Shown piece by piece: positions 1 through 8,847 of a stretch of DNA of 33,136 nucleotides. The translations under genes were made by a program, and so were the position numbers. Under the pieces are notes generated by a model, which worked only from the letters and a program-made list of their open reading frames with translations, was not told the DNA's origin and made no database searches. The stretch's first letter is position 1. Each line of letters starts with the position of its first letter. Source of the stretch: Collinsella sp. TF05-9AC (GTDB lineage: Bacteria; Actinomycetota; Coriobacteriia; Coriobacteriales; Coriobacteriaceae); NCBI RefSeq assembly GCF_003438495.1, contig NZ_QSSH01000025.1, positions 1-33,136 of the forward strand. The letters run 5' to 3'.

Positions 1-22
1 CGTGGGTTATACCCTAAGAGCA

Positions 23-45
23 AACCACCCTTTTTAAGGGTGGTT
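23..45. terminator. Short hairpin, possible terminator of the gene upstream of the window
   Basis: A perfect 10-bp inverted repeat (AACCACCCTT / AAGGGTGGTT) with a 3-base loop. It is followed on the plus strand by a mixed, T-containing stretch rather than a clean U-tract. It probably ends the transcript of a gene lying before position 1. The symmetry is seen directly; the terminator role is inferred. Confidence 0.5.
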
Positions 46-81
46 CTGATTTCGACTTTGTAAACTAGAACCTCCAATCTC

Positions 82-98
82 TTTACGTTCCCTTTACG
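82..98 (+). promoter_or_regulatory. Candidate Pho box: TTTACG direct repeat with 11-bp period
   Basis: TTTACG at 82-87 and again at 93-98, separated by 5 bases, gives an exact 11-bp period. PhoP/PhoB-type response regulators bind direct repeats of about this size and spacing. It lies about 105 bases upstream of pgeF, which overlaps pstS, so it is placed to control the whole pgeF-pst-phoU transcript. Only two repeat units are visible and I see no strong -10 at a fixed distance, so the assignment is tentative. Confidence 0.3.
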
Positions 99-203
99 AT
101 TGCCTCCAGTGCAGCAGGTATCCTTTTAGAGAAGTATGACAGCCGTATAAACGCGGGCTGTAGCGGCGATGCCGCGGTACTTGTGTTATTAGGAGGCTTT
201 AGT

Positions 204-1004
204 ATGGCAGCACGTGCGGACAACGTTTCGCGTGTCGACCATGATGGAGTTACGTTGGTGGAAGGCGCGACATCCGATGTTCGCTTTGCCTTCACCGAGC
301 GCGCCGGTGGTGTTTCCGAAGATGCGTACTCCTCACTCAATTTGGGCTCGCATGTTGGCGATGACCCCTTTGCTGTTCAAGAAAATCGTCGTCGCGTGCT
401 CGAGGCTATGGGTGCCGCCGAGTGCGAGCACAACTTGCTCGTTCCCAATCAGGTCCATGGTGACCATATCGTTGCGGTGACCTCGAACGGCGCCGATGAC
501 CTTGAGGACGTCCGCGAGCAGATTGCCGAGGGCTGCGATGCCATCGTCTGTACGGCGCATAACGTGCCCGTGCTGCTCTGCTTTGCCGACTGCGTTCCCG
601 TGGTGCTGGTGGCCCCTGGCGGATTTGCCGTGGTGCACTCCGGTTGGAAGGGCACGATTGCACGTATTTCTGCCAAGGCGTGCCAGGCGCTTTGCGATGC
701 TGCCGGCTGCGATGCGAGCGACGTTTCCGCCTATATCGGCCCCCATATCTTGGGTGACGAATATGAGGTATCCCAGGAACTCATGGATCGCTTTGCCGCC
801 GAGTTCTCGTGCATCGATGCGAGCACCTCTCGCATGCTCAATCTTTCCGCTGCCATTTGCGAGGCGCTGGTAGATGTCGGTGTCGACGCGGATAATATCG
901 TGGATACCCAGCTTTCGACTGTGCGTCAGAACGACCGCTTTTATTCCTACCGTAACGAGAACGGCACCTGTGGGCGCCATGCTGCGATCGGCGTGATGCT
1001 ATGA
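204..1004 (+). CDS. pgeF: Laccase-domain purine nucleoside phosphorylase (YfiH/YlmD, PgeF family)
   Basis: 266-aa protein of the YfiH/YlmD multicopper-oxidase-like family. Members are cytosolic zinc enzymes now assigned adenosine/inosine phosphorolysis and deamination activity; older annotations say polyphenol oxidase. The metal-site motifs are present in order: QVHG (His about 85), ADC (Cys about 130) and VHSGWKGT (His about 145). The ATG at 204 is preferred over an upstream in-frame GTG at 183 because a strong AGGAGG at 191-196 sits 7 bases before it. The stop overlaps the pstS start (ATGA), implying translational coupling. In many Gram-positive genomes this gene sits between ftsZ and yggS/sepF; here the pst operon intervenes. 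Family assignment is secure; substrate follows from family knowledge. Confidence 0.93.
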   Translation: MAARADNVSRVDHDGVTLVEGATSDVRFAFTERAGGVSEDAYSSLNLGSHVGDDPFAVQENRRRVLEAMGAAECEHNLLVPNQVHGDHIVAVTSNGADDLEDVREQIAEGCDAIVCTAHNVPVLLCFADCVPVVLVAPGGFAVVHSGWKGTIARISAKACQALCDAAGCDASDVSAYIGPHILGDEYEVSQELMDRFAAEFSCIDASTSRMLNLSAAICEALVDVGVDADNIVDTQLSTVRQNDRFYSYRNENGTCGRHAAIGVML

Positions 1005-1837
1005 GAAAGATCGTATCGGTCCTGAGCGCTGCTGTGCTTACGCTTACGCTGTGCGCCTGTTCTTCGGGATCTTCGACCTCTTCCATTACCGTGGCCGGCT
1101 CCACGACCTGCCTTCCTATCGCCGAGATTGCGGCCGAGGGCTTTAAGGAGGAGACCGGCATCGACGTGCTCGTTTCCGGTTTGGGTTCTTCCGCAGGCAT
1201 CGAGGCCGTCAGCGCCGGCACGGCCGATATCGCCAGCTCCTCCCGTGGACTCAATGCCGACGAACAGGATCTGGGCCTGACTCCCATCGTCATTGCCCAC
1301 GACGGTATTGCGGTCATCGTGAACGACGACAACCCCGTCGATAACCTCTCGACCGAGCAGCTCCGCGATATCTACGCCGGCAAGATTACCAATTGGAAAG
1401 AGGTCGGTGGCGAGGACCTGAGGATTCAGGTTATCAACCGAGATGAGGCGTCCGGCACGCGTGAGGCCTTTCGTACCATCGTGATGGACGGCACGCCGTT
1501 CGATCGCCGCTCGGCCGTTCTTTCGGGCACGGGCCAGGTGCGCGACGTGGTATCTCGTTCGCGCGGTGCCATTGGCTACATTTCGCTGGGCTTCGTCGAT
1601 AGCCTCAACGCCAAGACCTCGGTCAAGGCCGTCTCGGTCAATCATGTTGAGGCGTCCGAGAAGACGGTCGCGAGCGGCGGCTATCCCATCTCACGCGACC
1701 TTTACTTCTTTGTGAAGGGTGCGCCTTCGCAGCAGGCGCAGGATTACATCGACTACGTGACGTCCGAAAAGATGGACAAGCAGATTCGCGAGGCGGGCTT
1801 TATCCCCGTCACCAACGACGAGAAGGGGAGTGAGTAG
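1001..1837 (+). CDS. pstS: Phosphate ABC transporter substrate-binding lipoprotein PstS
   Basis: 278-aa extracytoplasmic phosphate-binding lipoprotein. A signal peptide (MRK plus a hydrophobic stretch) ends in an LCAC lipobox with the lipidated Cys at about residue 20. It is followed by a Ser/Thr-rich linker and the PBP-like fold opening with VAGSTTCLPIAE. The segment GSSAGIEAVSAGTADIASSSR and the later RDEASGTREAF are typical phosphate-contacting regions of PstS. The start ATG overlaps the pgeF stop by four bases. It is the first gene of pstSCAB-phoU. It delivers phosphate to PstC/PstA and is usually induced by phosphate starvation. Confidence 0.95.
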   Translation: MRKIVSVLSAAVLTLTLCACSSGSSTSSITVAGSTTCLPIAEIAAEGFKEETGIDVLVSGLGSSAGIEAVSAGTADIASSSRGLNADEQDLGLTPIVIAHDGIAVIVNDDNPVDNLSTEQLRDIYAGKITNWKEVGGEDLRIQVINRDEASGTREAFRTIVMDGTPFDRRSAVLSGTGQVRDVVSRSRGAIGYISLGFVDSLNAKTSVKAVSVNHVEASEKTVASGGYPISRDLYFFVKGAPSQQAQDYIDYVTSEKMDKQIREAGFIPVTNDEKGSE

Positions 1838-1838
1838 C

Positions 1839-2765
1839 ATGGAAGCACAGGAAAACTCCCAGACTGAGCAGAATGTTCAGGCGCCCAAGAAGCGCGAGCT
1901 GGCGCTCGTATCGCGCAGTACTTATATCAAGGAGAAGGCGCTGAAGTGGATCTTCTTTGCCTGCGCGTTCTTGGCGGTCGTTACCGTCATCCTGATTTTT
2001 GTCTTTACCACGTACTCGGCGCTGCCCGTCTTTACTGGCATCGGTCTGGCGGACTTCTTTAGCTTTACGTGGGCGCCCTCTGAGGGCCACTACGGCATCA
2101 TGTCGCTGCTTGCCGGCTCAGGTCTGGTGACCGTCGGTGCGCTCGCCATGGGCGTGCCGCTAGGTGTGGGTACGGCCGTGTACCTGGTCGAGATCGCCGG
2201 CAAGCGCGTGCGCAAGCTCATCAGCCCTGCCGTTGACCTGTTGGCCGGCATCCCTTCTATCATCTATGGTTTCTTTGGCATGATCATTATCCGTCCGTTT
2301 ATCGCGCAACTGACCGGTGGTCTTGGTTTTGGTGCGCTGACGGCGTGGTTCGTGCTCGCCATCATGATCGTCCCTACCATCACTACGCTTACCATCGATG
2401 CCCTCAATTCCATTCCCATGGGTATTCGCGAGGCATCGTATGCCATGGGTGCTACTAAGTGGCAGACCATCTATAAGGTCGTGCTACCTGCCGCTAAGCT
2501 GGGTATCGTGGATGCCATCGTGCTGGGTATGGGCCGTGCCATCGGAGAGACCATGGCCGTGCTCATGGTCGTGGGTAACGCCCCGGTTATTCCCGACAGC
2601 ATCGCGAGCCCCATCTCGACGCTCACGAGTCAGATCGCGCTCGACATGAGCTATTCCTCGGGTCTGCATCGCTCGGCGCTGTTCGGCATGGGCGTGGTCC
2701 TGTTTATCATCTCCGCCACGCTGGTGGGCATCGTCCGTCTGATTTCCAAGAAGAAGAGGGGGTAG
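1839..2765 (+). CDS. pstC: Phosphate ABC transporter permease PstC
   Basis: 308-aa inner-membrane permease. A cytoplasmic N-terminal tail of about 35 residues precedes a first TM helix and the binding-protein-dependent transport domain with about six helices. The permease-ATPase coupling (EAA) motif is visible as REASYAMGATKWQTIYKVVLP. The ATG at 1839 is chosen over an in-frame GTG at 1830 because AAGGGGAG (1823-1830) is the obvious ribosome binding site, 8 bases before the ATG. The start lies 1 base after the pstS stop. It forms the membrane channel with PstA. Confidence 0.94.
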   Translation: MEAQENSQTEQNVQAPKKRELALVSRSTYIKEKALKWIFFACAFLAVVTVILIFVFTTYSALPVFTGIGLADFFSFTWAPSEGHYGIMSLLAGSGLVTVGALAMGVPLGVGTAVYLVEIAGKRVRKLISPAVDLLAGIPSIIYGFFGMIIIRPFIAQLTGGLGFGALTAWFVLAIMIVPTITTLTIDALNSIPMGIREASYAMGATKWQTIYKVVLPAAKLGIVDAIVLGMGRAIGETMAVLMVVGNAPVIPDSIASPISTLTSQIALDMSYSSGLHRSALFGMGVVLFIISATLVGIVRLISKKKRG

Positions 2766-2768
2766 GCT

Positions 2769-3674
2769 ATGTCCGATTCCGTTGACGCGACGGTCAATAC
2801 GACCTCGTCGCGCGAGCGCATCAAGCGTGCCCTTTCCCACGGCAAGAAGGGCCGCATCAACAAGGACCTGTCCAACAAGATCATGCTTGGCGTGTTCCGT
2901 GCCGCGGCATACATCACCACGCTGGTGCTGGTCGCTATCATCGCCTACGTGGTCATCAACGGCCTGCCACACATCTCGCTCGACTTTATCTTCGGTTGGC
3001 CCCAGGGCGTCAACGCCGAGGGCGGTATTTGGCCCACGATCGTCTCGACCGTCTACGTGACGGCGCTCGCCATGCTTATCTGCACGCCGATCGCTGTGCT
3101 GGCAGCCGTCTATCTGGCCGAGTACGCCAAGCAGGGCAAGGTCGTCGAGCTCATTCGCTACGCTGCTGACGCTTTGGCCTCGGTGCCCTCCATCGTTATG
3201 GGCCTGTTTGGCTACGCCTTGTTTGTCGAGGCCATGGGTCTGGGCCTTTCGATGGTCTCGGCCGCTCTGGCGCTCGCGCTCTTGATGCTTCCCATCGTCA
3301 TGCGCACCACCGAAGAGGCCATTCGCGCCGTTCCGCGCTATATCCGTTGGGGCGCGTACGGCCTGGGCGCCACCAAGTGGCAGGTTGTCTCCAAGATCGT
3401 GCTTCCTTCTGCCTTTGGCCGTATTGCCACGGGCATCGTCCTCGCCATCGGCCGTGCCATTGGCGAGACCGCGGTGGTGCTCTACACCATGGGCCAAGCC
3501 ATCAATCTACCTATTTCGCCGCTCGATTCCGGCCGCCCCATGACGGTCCATCTGTACCTGCTTGCCAACGACGGCATCAACATGAACGCAGCCTACGGCA
3601 CCGCGCTCTTGCTGATGGTGATCATTTTGGCCTTCAACCTGTTTGCGCGCTTCCTGTCGCGCAAGCGTCGCTAG
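2769..3674 (+). CDS. pstA: Phosphate ABC transporter permease PstA
   Basis: 301-aa permease partner of PstC. It has a basic, Ser/Thr-rich cytoplasmic N-terminus of about 45 residues, then TM helices. The EAA coupling loop reads RYIRWGAYGLGATKWQVVSK. The C-terminus is short and basic (FLSRKRR). It begins 3 bases after the pstC stop, with a purine-rich site (AAGAAGAGGGGG) overlapping the end of pstC. It belongs to the same transcript as pstS and pstC. Confidence 0.94.
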   Translation: MSDSVDATVNTTSSRERIKRALSHGKKGRINKDLSNKIMLGVFRAAAYITTLVLVAIIAYVVINGLPHISLDFIFGWPQGVNAEGGIWPTIVSTVYVTALAMLICTPIAVLAAVYLAEYAKQGKVVELIRYAADALASVPSIVMGLFGYALFVEAMGLGLSMVSAALALALLMLPIVMRTTEEAIRAVPRYIRWGAYGLGATKWQVVSKIVLPSAFGRIATGIVLAIGRAIGETAVVLYTMGQAINLPISPLDSGRPMTVHLYLLANDGINMNAAYGTALLLMVIILAFNLFARFLSRKRR

Positions 3675-3686
3675 TTAAGGAGTCCC

Positions 3687-4490
<804 letters not shown>

Positions 4491-4582
4491 TCGATGCGAC
4501 TAGTCCCAAGTCGATCGGACCTGGTCCGGTGCGTATTCACTGTGCGGGCGGCATGACCGCACCCAACTGATTGGAGTGAACC

Positions 4583-5440
4583 ATGCGCAAACTGTTTTCC
4601 CGTCAGCTCATCGAGGCCCGCCACGAGATGCTGAGCATCTACGAGGCCGTCGATCTGGCCCTCCACGATGCCGTGAAGGCCTATGTGACCGACGACCGCA
4701 AGCTCGCCACCAAGACCAAGAAGCGCACGCTTTCGATTGACGCACGCTGCGCCAACCTGGAGGCCGTCTGCTACAACCTGATTGCCACGCAGTCACCGGT
4801 CGCCTCCGACTTCCGCTTGCTGCAGACGATCATCTACGTCGACTTTAACCTGCAGCGCATGACCGATAAGGTTCGCCAGATTTGCCGCGCCACGCGTCAT
4901 ATGATCAAGGCCGACATCTCGCTGCCCAAGGAGCTTGTCGGCACGGTCGAGGCCGAGGCTGAGGCCGTCTACCAGGTACTGGGCTCTTCGCTTTCTGCGC
5001 TCGTCACCAACGACATGTCCATCATCTGCAACTTGGCCGTCGAGGACGAGCCAGTGCACGCCGCCTACGAGAAGTTCTTCCGCACCTTTAACCGCATGGA
5101 CACGGGCGATTTTATGGACGACGACAGCAACTATGACGACCTGCGCCGCGCCATCATGGTATCGCGCTATCTCGATCGCATCGCCTCGATTTCCATCGAT
5201 GCCGCCTGCCGTCTGACCTTCCTGTTGACCGGACAGCGTATGACTGCCGGTGATATCGCCTGCACTGATGAGGATGAGCTCGAGAGCATGCGCGTGCCTT
5301 CGGGCGAGGGTGTTATCATGAGGCCCGCCGTCGATGCACGCTACGTTGCCAAGGTGCCCGTTAACGAGGTCAGCGGGGGTCTTCGCTACCTGCTCGATCA
5401 TCTTGAGGATGAGGACGATGGCGAGGACGACGAGGAGTAA
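4583..5440 (+). CDS. phoU: Phosphate signalling protein PhoU
   Basis: 285-aa all-helical protein made of two PhoU repeats (roughly residues 1-110 and 115-225). In the first repeat the metal-binding region reads DFRLLQTIIYVDFNLQRMTDKV; in the second, DLRRAIMVSRYLDRIAS. PhoU links the Pst transporter to the sensor kinase and restrains uptake when phosphate is plentiful. The protein is about 40 residues longer than typical PhoU, and the extra part ends in a very acidic tail (DEDDGEDDEE). The 92-base gap after pstB holds only a small GGACC/GGTCC hairpin. No phoR/phoP pair is present nearby. Confidence 0.9.
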   Translation: MRKLFSRQLIEARHEMLSIYEAVDLALHDAVKAYVTDDRKLATKTKKRTLSIDARCANLEAVCYNLIATQSPVASDFRLLQTIIYVDFNLQRMTDKVRQICRATRHMIKADISLPKELVGTVEAEAEAVYQVLGSSLSALVTNDMSIICNLAVEDEPVHAAYEKFFRTFNRMDTGDFMDDDSNYDDLRRAIMVSRYLDRIASISIDAACRLTFLLTGQRMTAGDIACTDEDELESMRVPSGEGVIMRPAVDARYVAKVPVNEVSGGLRYLLDHLEDEDDGEDDEE

Positions 5441-5477
5441 GTAACCCCGTTCGTCGAAAGATTGTAAATACCTAAGT

Positions 5478-5515
5478 GAGCGCGGCCTTGCACATGCGGG
5501 GCCGCGCTCTTGCGT
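5478..5515 (+). terminator. Rho-independent terminator of the pst-phoU operon
   Basis: Perfect 10-bp stem GAGCGCGGCC / GGCCGCGCTC (5478-5487 and 5500-5509), 12-base loop, followed by a short T-containing run (TTGCGTT). It lies 38 bases after the phoU stop and ends before the yggS ribosome binding site. The tail is weak, so some read-through into yggS is possible. Confidence 0.65.
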
Positions 5516-5559
5516 TAGCATGGGACTACTTGTTTGGCTGTCAGCGGAGGCGATTGGCA

Positions 5560-6297
5560 ATGGATAACTATTTGGACTTGATGCGCGCTCGCCGCGAGCA
5601 GATTCTGGAACGTTTTTATGCGGCGCTCGATCGCGCGGGCCGTCCCCACGACGCCGCGAGCCTCATTGCCGTGTCCAAGACCGTTGGTGTCGATGAGACC
5701 GTTGCCGCCATCCAGGCGGGGTATCGCCATTTTGCCGAGAACCGCCCGCAGGAGCTGGTTCGCAAGCTCACGGGTCTGGCGGAGCATCCGGAGCTGCCCG
5801 AGGTGCGCTTCGATATGATCGGCAACCTGCAGACCAATAAGATCAATGCGGTGCTGGGCTCAGCCGAGCTGATTCACTCGGTGGGTTCGCTGCATCTGGC
5901 GCAGGCGATCTCGAGCCGTGCTGTTCGCAAGATTGAGGCAGGCGAGCTCGTCGGCCCCCAGCGTGTGCTCATTGAGGTCAATGTGAGTGGTGAGGAGTCG
6001 AAGGGAGGCTTTTCACCCGATGAGATTCGCGCCGCCGCGGGTGAGCTTGCAGAACTTGAGGGAATTTGCGTACAGGGGCTTATGACTATGGCGCCCCGGG
6101 GGAATAAGGATGTGGCACGCCGCACCTTTGCGGGGCTTCGTGAGCTGAGGGATGAGCTGGAGGCGGCGCATCCCGATTTGAACCTGCCTGAGCTTTCCTG
6201 CGGTATGAGCGAGGACTTTGAGTCTGCCCTTGAGGAGGGCTCTACGCTCGTTCGCCTGGGCAGGGTAGTATTTAGCCCGGAGTTTGCAGTAAAATAA
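5560..6297 (+). CDS. YggS-family PLP homeostasis protein
   Basis: 245-aa alanine-racemase-fold protein that binds pyridoxal phosphate and helps balance B6 vitamers and amino-acid pools. The PLP lysine lies in LIAVSKTVG (Lys about 37). Other family hallmarks are HFAENRPQEL, FDMIGNLQTNKI and the C-terminal LSCGMSEDFESAL with STLVRLGR. The ATG at 5560 is preferred over an upstream in-frame GTG at 5476 because CGGAGG at 5545-5550 is well spaced, and the upstream start would lie within the phoU terminator. It corresponds to ylmE in the division-linked cluster, just before sepF. Confidence 0.92.
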   Translation: MDNYLDLMRARREQILERFYAALDRAGRPHDAASLIAVSKTVGVDETVAAIQAGYRHFAENRPQELVRKLTGLAEHPELPEVRFDMIGNLQTNKINAVLGSAELIHSVGSLHLAQAISSRAVRKIEAGELVGPQRVLIEVNVSGEESKGGFSPDEIRAAAGELAELEGICVQGLMTMAPRGNKDVARRTFAGLRELRDELEAAHPDLNLPELSCGMSEDFESALEEGSTLVRLGRVVFSPEFAVK

Positions 6298-6357
6298 GGC
6301 TCTGAAGTGCGCACTGATTATCGGGGCGCCTGCACTAAACCGCGAGAGGACACAACC

Positions 6358-7080
6358 ATGGGCTTCCTTGACGAGATTAAAAATAAGATGCACCTGGGCG
6401 GCCAGCAGGGTTACGACCAGGGTTATGGCCAGGACGACGACTACGGCTACGATGACGGCTACGACGATGGCTATCAGAACAACGGCTACAGTGGTGCTTC
6501 GGGCGAGGGCTTCTACACCCAAGACGAGCCGAGCAACGGCCTGCTTGGCCAGACGCGCCGCGGTGAAGCTGAGTCGGTTGCCGTGTATACGCGCTCCGGT
6601 CAGCTGGTCGGCGATGACTCCCGCCATGCCACGACGTATAACCCGCCTTCGCGCTCGCAGGACAGTGTTGCGAGCGGTTATCGTCCTGGTGCCTATGACA
6701 CGCCGTCGAGCTACGCCGAGAATACCCGCGCCCGTGCCGCCGCTGCACCCGCGCCTGCACCGAGCGATGCCTCGGCCTATGCGAGCAATATCATCAACGC
6801 CACGCCGCAGCTGCCGGCCTATGTCCTGCGCCCCGAGAGCTATGACGACGTGGAGACCGTGGTGCGCCGCGTTCGCACCAAGCAGCCTGTCGCACTGATT
6901 TTTGTGGGCGTACGCACCGAAGTTGCCAAGCGCGTCTTGGACTTCTCTTACGGCTTTGCCTGCGGTCTGGGTGCCACGGTCAAGGAGGTGGGCGACCGCG
7001 TGTTCATGGTGCTGCCCGCCGGTTGCGAGGTCAAAGATTCCGATCTCAAGAAGCTTCGTGCCGACGGCTACCTTAAGTAA
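6358..7080 (+). CDS. sepF: Cell division protein SepF
   Basis: 240-aa FtsZ-associated membrane anchor. The N-terminus MGFLDEIKNKM fits the short membrane-binding amphipathic helix. Residues about 15-55 are a low-complexity linker rich in Tyr, Gly, Asp and Gln with repeated GYD/DDGY units, followed by an Ala/Pro-rich spacer. The conserved SepF domain occupies about 143-240 and includes IFVGVRTEVAKRVLDFSYGFACGL. The ATG at 6358 has GAGAGGA just upstream; an in-frame start at 6307 lacks a site. SepF normally polymerises and tethers FtsZ to the membrane. The linker is longer than in Bacillus SepF. Confidence 0.93.
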   Translation: MGFLDEIKNKMHLGGQQGYDQGYGQDDDYGYDDGYDDGYQNNGYSGASGEGFYTQDEPSNGLLGQTRRGEAESVAVYTRSGQLVGDDSRHATTYNPPSRSQDSVASGYRPGAYDTPSSYAENTRARAAAAPAPAPSDASAYASNIINATPQLPAYVLRPESYDDVETVVRRVRTKQPVALIFVGVRTEVAKRVLDFSYGFACGLGATVKEVGDRVFMVLPAGCEVKDSDLKKLRADGYLK

Positions 7081-7101
7081 AGACAAGACGAGGAGATTCC
7101 C

Positions 7102-7383
7102 ATCAACATCTACACTATCGTCCAGCTGGTCAACACGCTGTTCAACTTCTATTCCACGCTCATTGTCGTCTACTGCTTTATGACGTGGATTCCCATGAAG
7201 CAGGGTGGTTTGCTTCAGGATATTGCCGCGGTGCTTGATAGCGTGTGCGGTCCGTGGCTCAACCTGTTCCGTCGTTTCATCCCGCCGATGGGCGGTATCG
7301 ATTTTTCGCCGGTCGTTGCGATTATTGCGTTGCAGTTGGTGCAGAGGCTGGTTCTGCAGCTTCTTATAGGTATACTCGTGTAG
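7102..7383 (+). CDS. YggT/YlmG-family membrane protein, probable non-canonical start
   Basis: About 93-aa membrane protein with two TM helices around the conserved loop WLNLFRRFIPPMGGIDFSPVVA, which is diagnostic of YggT/YlmG. Its role is poorly understood; it is linked to division and envelope organisation. The first ATG in frame (7180) falls after TM helix 1, so the real start must be upstream. Between the sepF stop at 7078 and 7180 the frame has no ATG, GTG or TTG. AGGAG at 7091-7095 is 6 bases before an ATC at 7102 (ATC AAC ATC TAC), which is my best start; ATC 7108 or ATT 7096 are alternatives. A sequence error is also possible. Confidence 0.8.
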   Translation: MNIYTIVQLVNTLFNFYSTLIVVYCFMTWIPMKQGGLLQDIAAVLDSVCGPWLNLFRRFIPPMGGIDFSPVVAIIALQLVQRLVLQLLIGILV

Positions 7384-7444
7384 AACTGACTTAGTAACTT
7401 ACGTCGGGCGTGTAGCGCCGAGGCGATGAAAAAGGAGACTTGTT

Positions 7445-8119
7445 ATGGCTATTACCCCTGCAGACATCCAGGCTCAGACTTTCTCTGAGGCCAAGCGTGG
7501 CTACGATCCTGCTGAGGTCGACGTCTTCTTGGAGACGCTGTCCTCCGAGGTTGACGCTATGCTCGCTAAGATCGTCGACCTTAAGGGTCGTCTGACTGCT
7601 ACCGAGCAGCAGCTTGCCGATGCGCAGGCTCAGCTTGCCCAGGCTCAGGATGCCACCGCCCAGGCCGTTCCTGCCGCCCCCGTGGCTGCTCCCGCCCCTG
7701 ACTTCTCCGCTCAGGAGCGCCAGATTTCCGCTGCCCTGATCGCTGCCCAGCAGACCGCTGAGACCATCGTCAACGATGCCAACGAGAACGCTGAGCGTAT
7801 CCGCAACGAGGCTGACGCCAAGGCCCGCGAGGTTATCCGCCAGGCTCTGACCGAGAAGCAGGCCGAGCTCGAGGAGATCGATCGTCTCAAGGCTTCCCGT
7901 GAGGAGTTCAAGGCCGAGTATCTCAAGCTCATCCAGCACTTCATGGACGATGCCCAGAATTCCTTCCCGACCGATCTGATGGCCTCCACGCCGGTCGGTT
8001 CTGCCGCTTCTCCTGCAGTGACTGTTCCCGCCGAGCCGCTGCCCGTCGCTGACCCGGTTGTCCCCGTGGCCGATCCCTTCGCCCCGATCGACAACTTTGC
8101 TGCCGACGACCTGGACTAA
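7445..8119 (+). CDS. divIVA: DivIVA-domain protein
   Basis: 224-aa coiled-coil protein. The N-terminal lipid-binding DivIVA domain is recognisable (TPADIQAQTFSEAKRGYDPAEVDVFL, residues 4-29). A Gln/Ala-rich coiled coil follows (about 45-75, with AQAQLAQAQ repeats), then an Ala/Pro hinge, a second coiled coil (about 90-170) and a Pro/Ala/Val tail. DivIVA proteins mark negatively curved membrane at poles and septa and organise division or polar growth. It has an AAGGAG site and lies 61 bases after yggT, ending the ylm-type cluster. Confidence 0.92.
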   Translation: MAITPADIQAQTFSEAKRGYDPAEVDVFLETLSSEVDAMLAKIVDLKGRLTATEQQLADAQAQLAQAQDATAQAVPAAPVAAPAPDFSAQERQISAALIAAQQTAETIVNDANENAERIRNEADAKAREVIRQALTEKQAELEEIDRLKASREEFKAEYLKLIQHFMDDAQNSFPTDLMASTPVGSAASPAVTVPAEPLPVADPVVPVADPFAPIDNFAADDLD

Positions 8120-8145
8120 CATTCGGCCTACAATTTAGTGCCTAG

Positions 8146-8175
8146 AAAGGACCCGCAGCTTGCGGGTCCTTTTTT
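8146..8175 (+). terminator. Rho-independent terminator after divIVA
   Basis: Stem AGGACCCGCA / TGCGGGTCCT with loop GCT, followed by a run of T to 8175. It lies 27 bases downstream of the divIVA stop and is a textbook intrinsic terminator. Confidence 0.92.
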
Positions 8176-8200
8176 ATGACTGTGCCGGAGTGCGTAACAT

Positions 8201-8238
8201 AAAAAACCGAGCCCTGCACATAATGGCGCAGAACTCGG
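8201..8238 (-). terminator. Rho-independent terminator of the nitroreductase gene
   Basis: Read on the minus strand: CCGAG-tt-CTGC, a 10-base loop, GCAG-gg-CTCGG, then TTTTTT. It lies about 50 bases after the nitroreductase stop. A second 9-bp inverted repeat (GTAGGTTTT / AAAACCTAC, 8260-8268 and 8281-8289) overlaps the stop codon itself. Confidence 0.85.
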
Positions 8239-8285
8239 CGAACGGGTGAGCGGTCAAGGGTAGGTTTTAAGGCATGTCCCAAAAC

Positions 8286-8816
8286 CTACTTGAGGAGGAA
8301 GTCGGAGAGGGGAATGGTACGGGCCTCGCGATGCTCGGGATCGGCGATGTGGTCGGCAGGATATCCACAGACGAGCATGTGATAGGGATAGACGCCCTTG
8401 GGCAGATTGAACTGCTCCTGTGCCACCTCTGGCTTAAAATGGCATACCCAGCACGTTCCCAGGCCCTGCTCGGTGGCCTCCATCATCATCTGATCGCAAA
8501 CGATGGATGTATCGATTTCGCTGGAATTCATCTGATCATACGGGCGCACCCAAGCATCATCGGTAACGCTGCAAATAAGGAAGATAAGCGGAGCGCCAAA
8601 GATAGACCCATCACGAGCAAACCGAGGCTGACAAGCAGCAGCCTTCTCCAGAAGCTCAGGCGTATCCAACACCATCACACGGGTTGGATGGTTATTACAA
8701 GCAGAAGGAGCAATACGCCCAGCCTCAACAATGGCATCCACCACACCCTGCTCCACAGCCCGATCTTCAAACTCACGACAAGAATACCGAGCCCGAGCCA
8801 GATCCAAATAAGACAT
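8286..8816 (-). CDS. Nitroreductase-family FMN flavoprotein
   Basis: 176-aa small nitroreductase-fold oxidoreductase, using FMN and NAD(P)H. The N-terminal phosphate-binding motif reads ARARYSCREFED, followed by IAPSACNNHPTRVMVL, and near the C-terminus a GYPAD segment is typical of the group. The start ATG at 8816 has GGAGGG about 6 bases upstream; the in-frame extension to 8882 is hydrophobic, runs through the promoter-like repeats and is rejected. Codon choice shifts within the gene: roughly the first 65 codons favour T- and G-ending codons, while the rest is C-rich like its neighbours. Substrate unknown. Confidence 0.88.
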   Translation of the reverse strand: MSYLDLARARYSCREFEDRAVEQGVVDAIVEAGRIAPSACNNHPTRVMVLDTPELLEKAAACQPRFARDGSIFGAPLIFLICSVTDDAWVRPYDQMNSSEIDTSIVCDQMMMEATEQGLGTCWVCHFKPEVAQEQFNLPKGVYPYHMLVCGYPADHIADPEHREARTIPLSDFLLK

Positions 8817-8847
8817 ACAAGCCCTCCAACAATTAAAAATCAAACAA

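Noticed and set aside
333..980. 215-codon minus-strand open frame across pgeF
   Set aside because: It is the antisense shadow of a clear plus-strand family member; its product has no recognisable domain and no ribosome binding site.
2484..3497. 337-codon minus-strand open frame across pstC/pstA
   Set aside because: Composition is typical of high-GC antisense shadows (runs of His, Gly, Asp, Arg), and the plus strand encodes two solid permeases.
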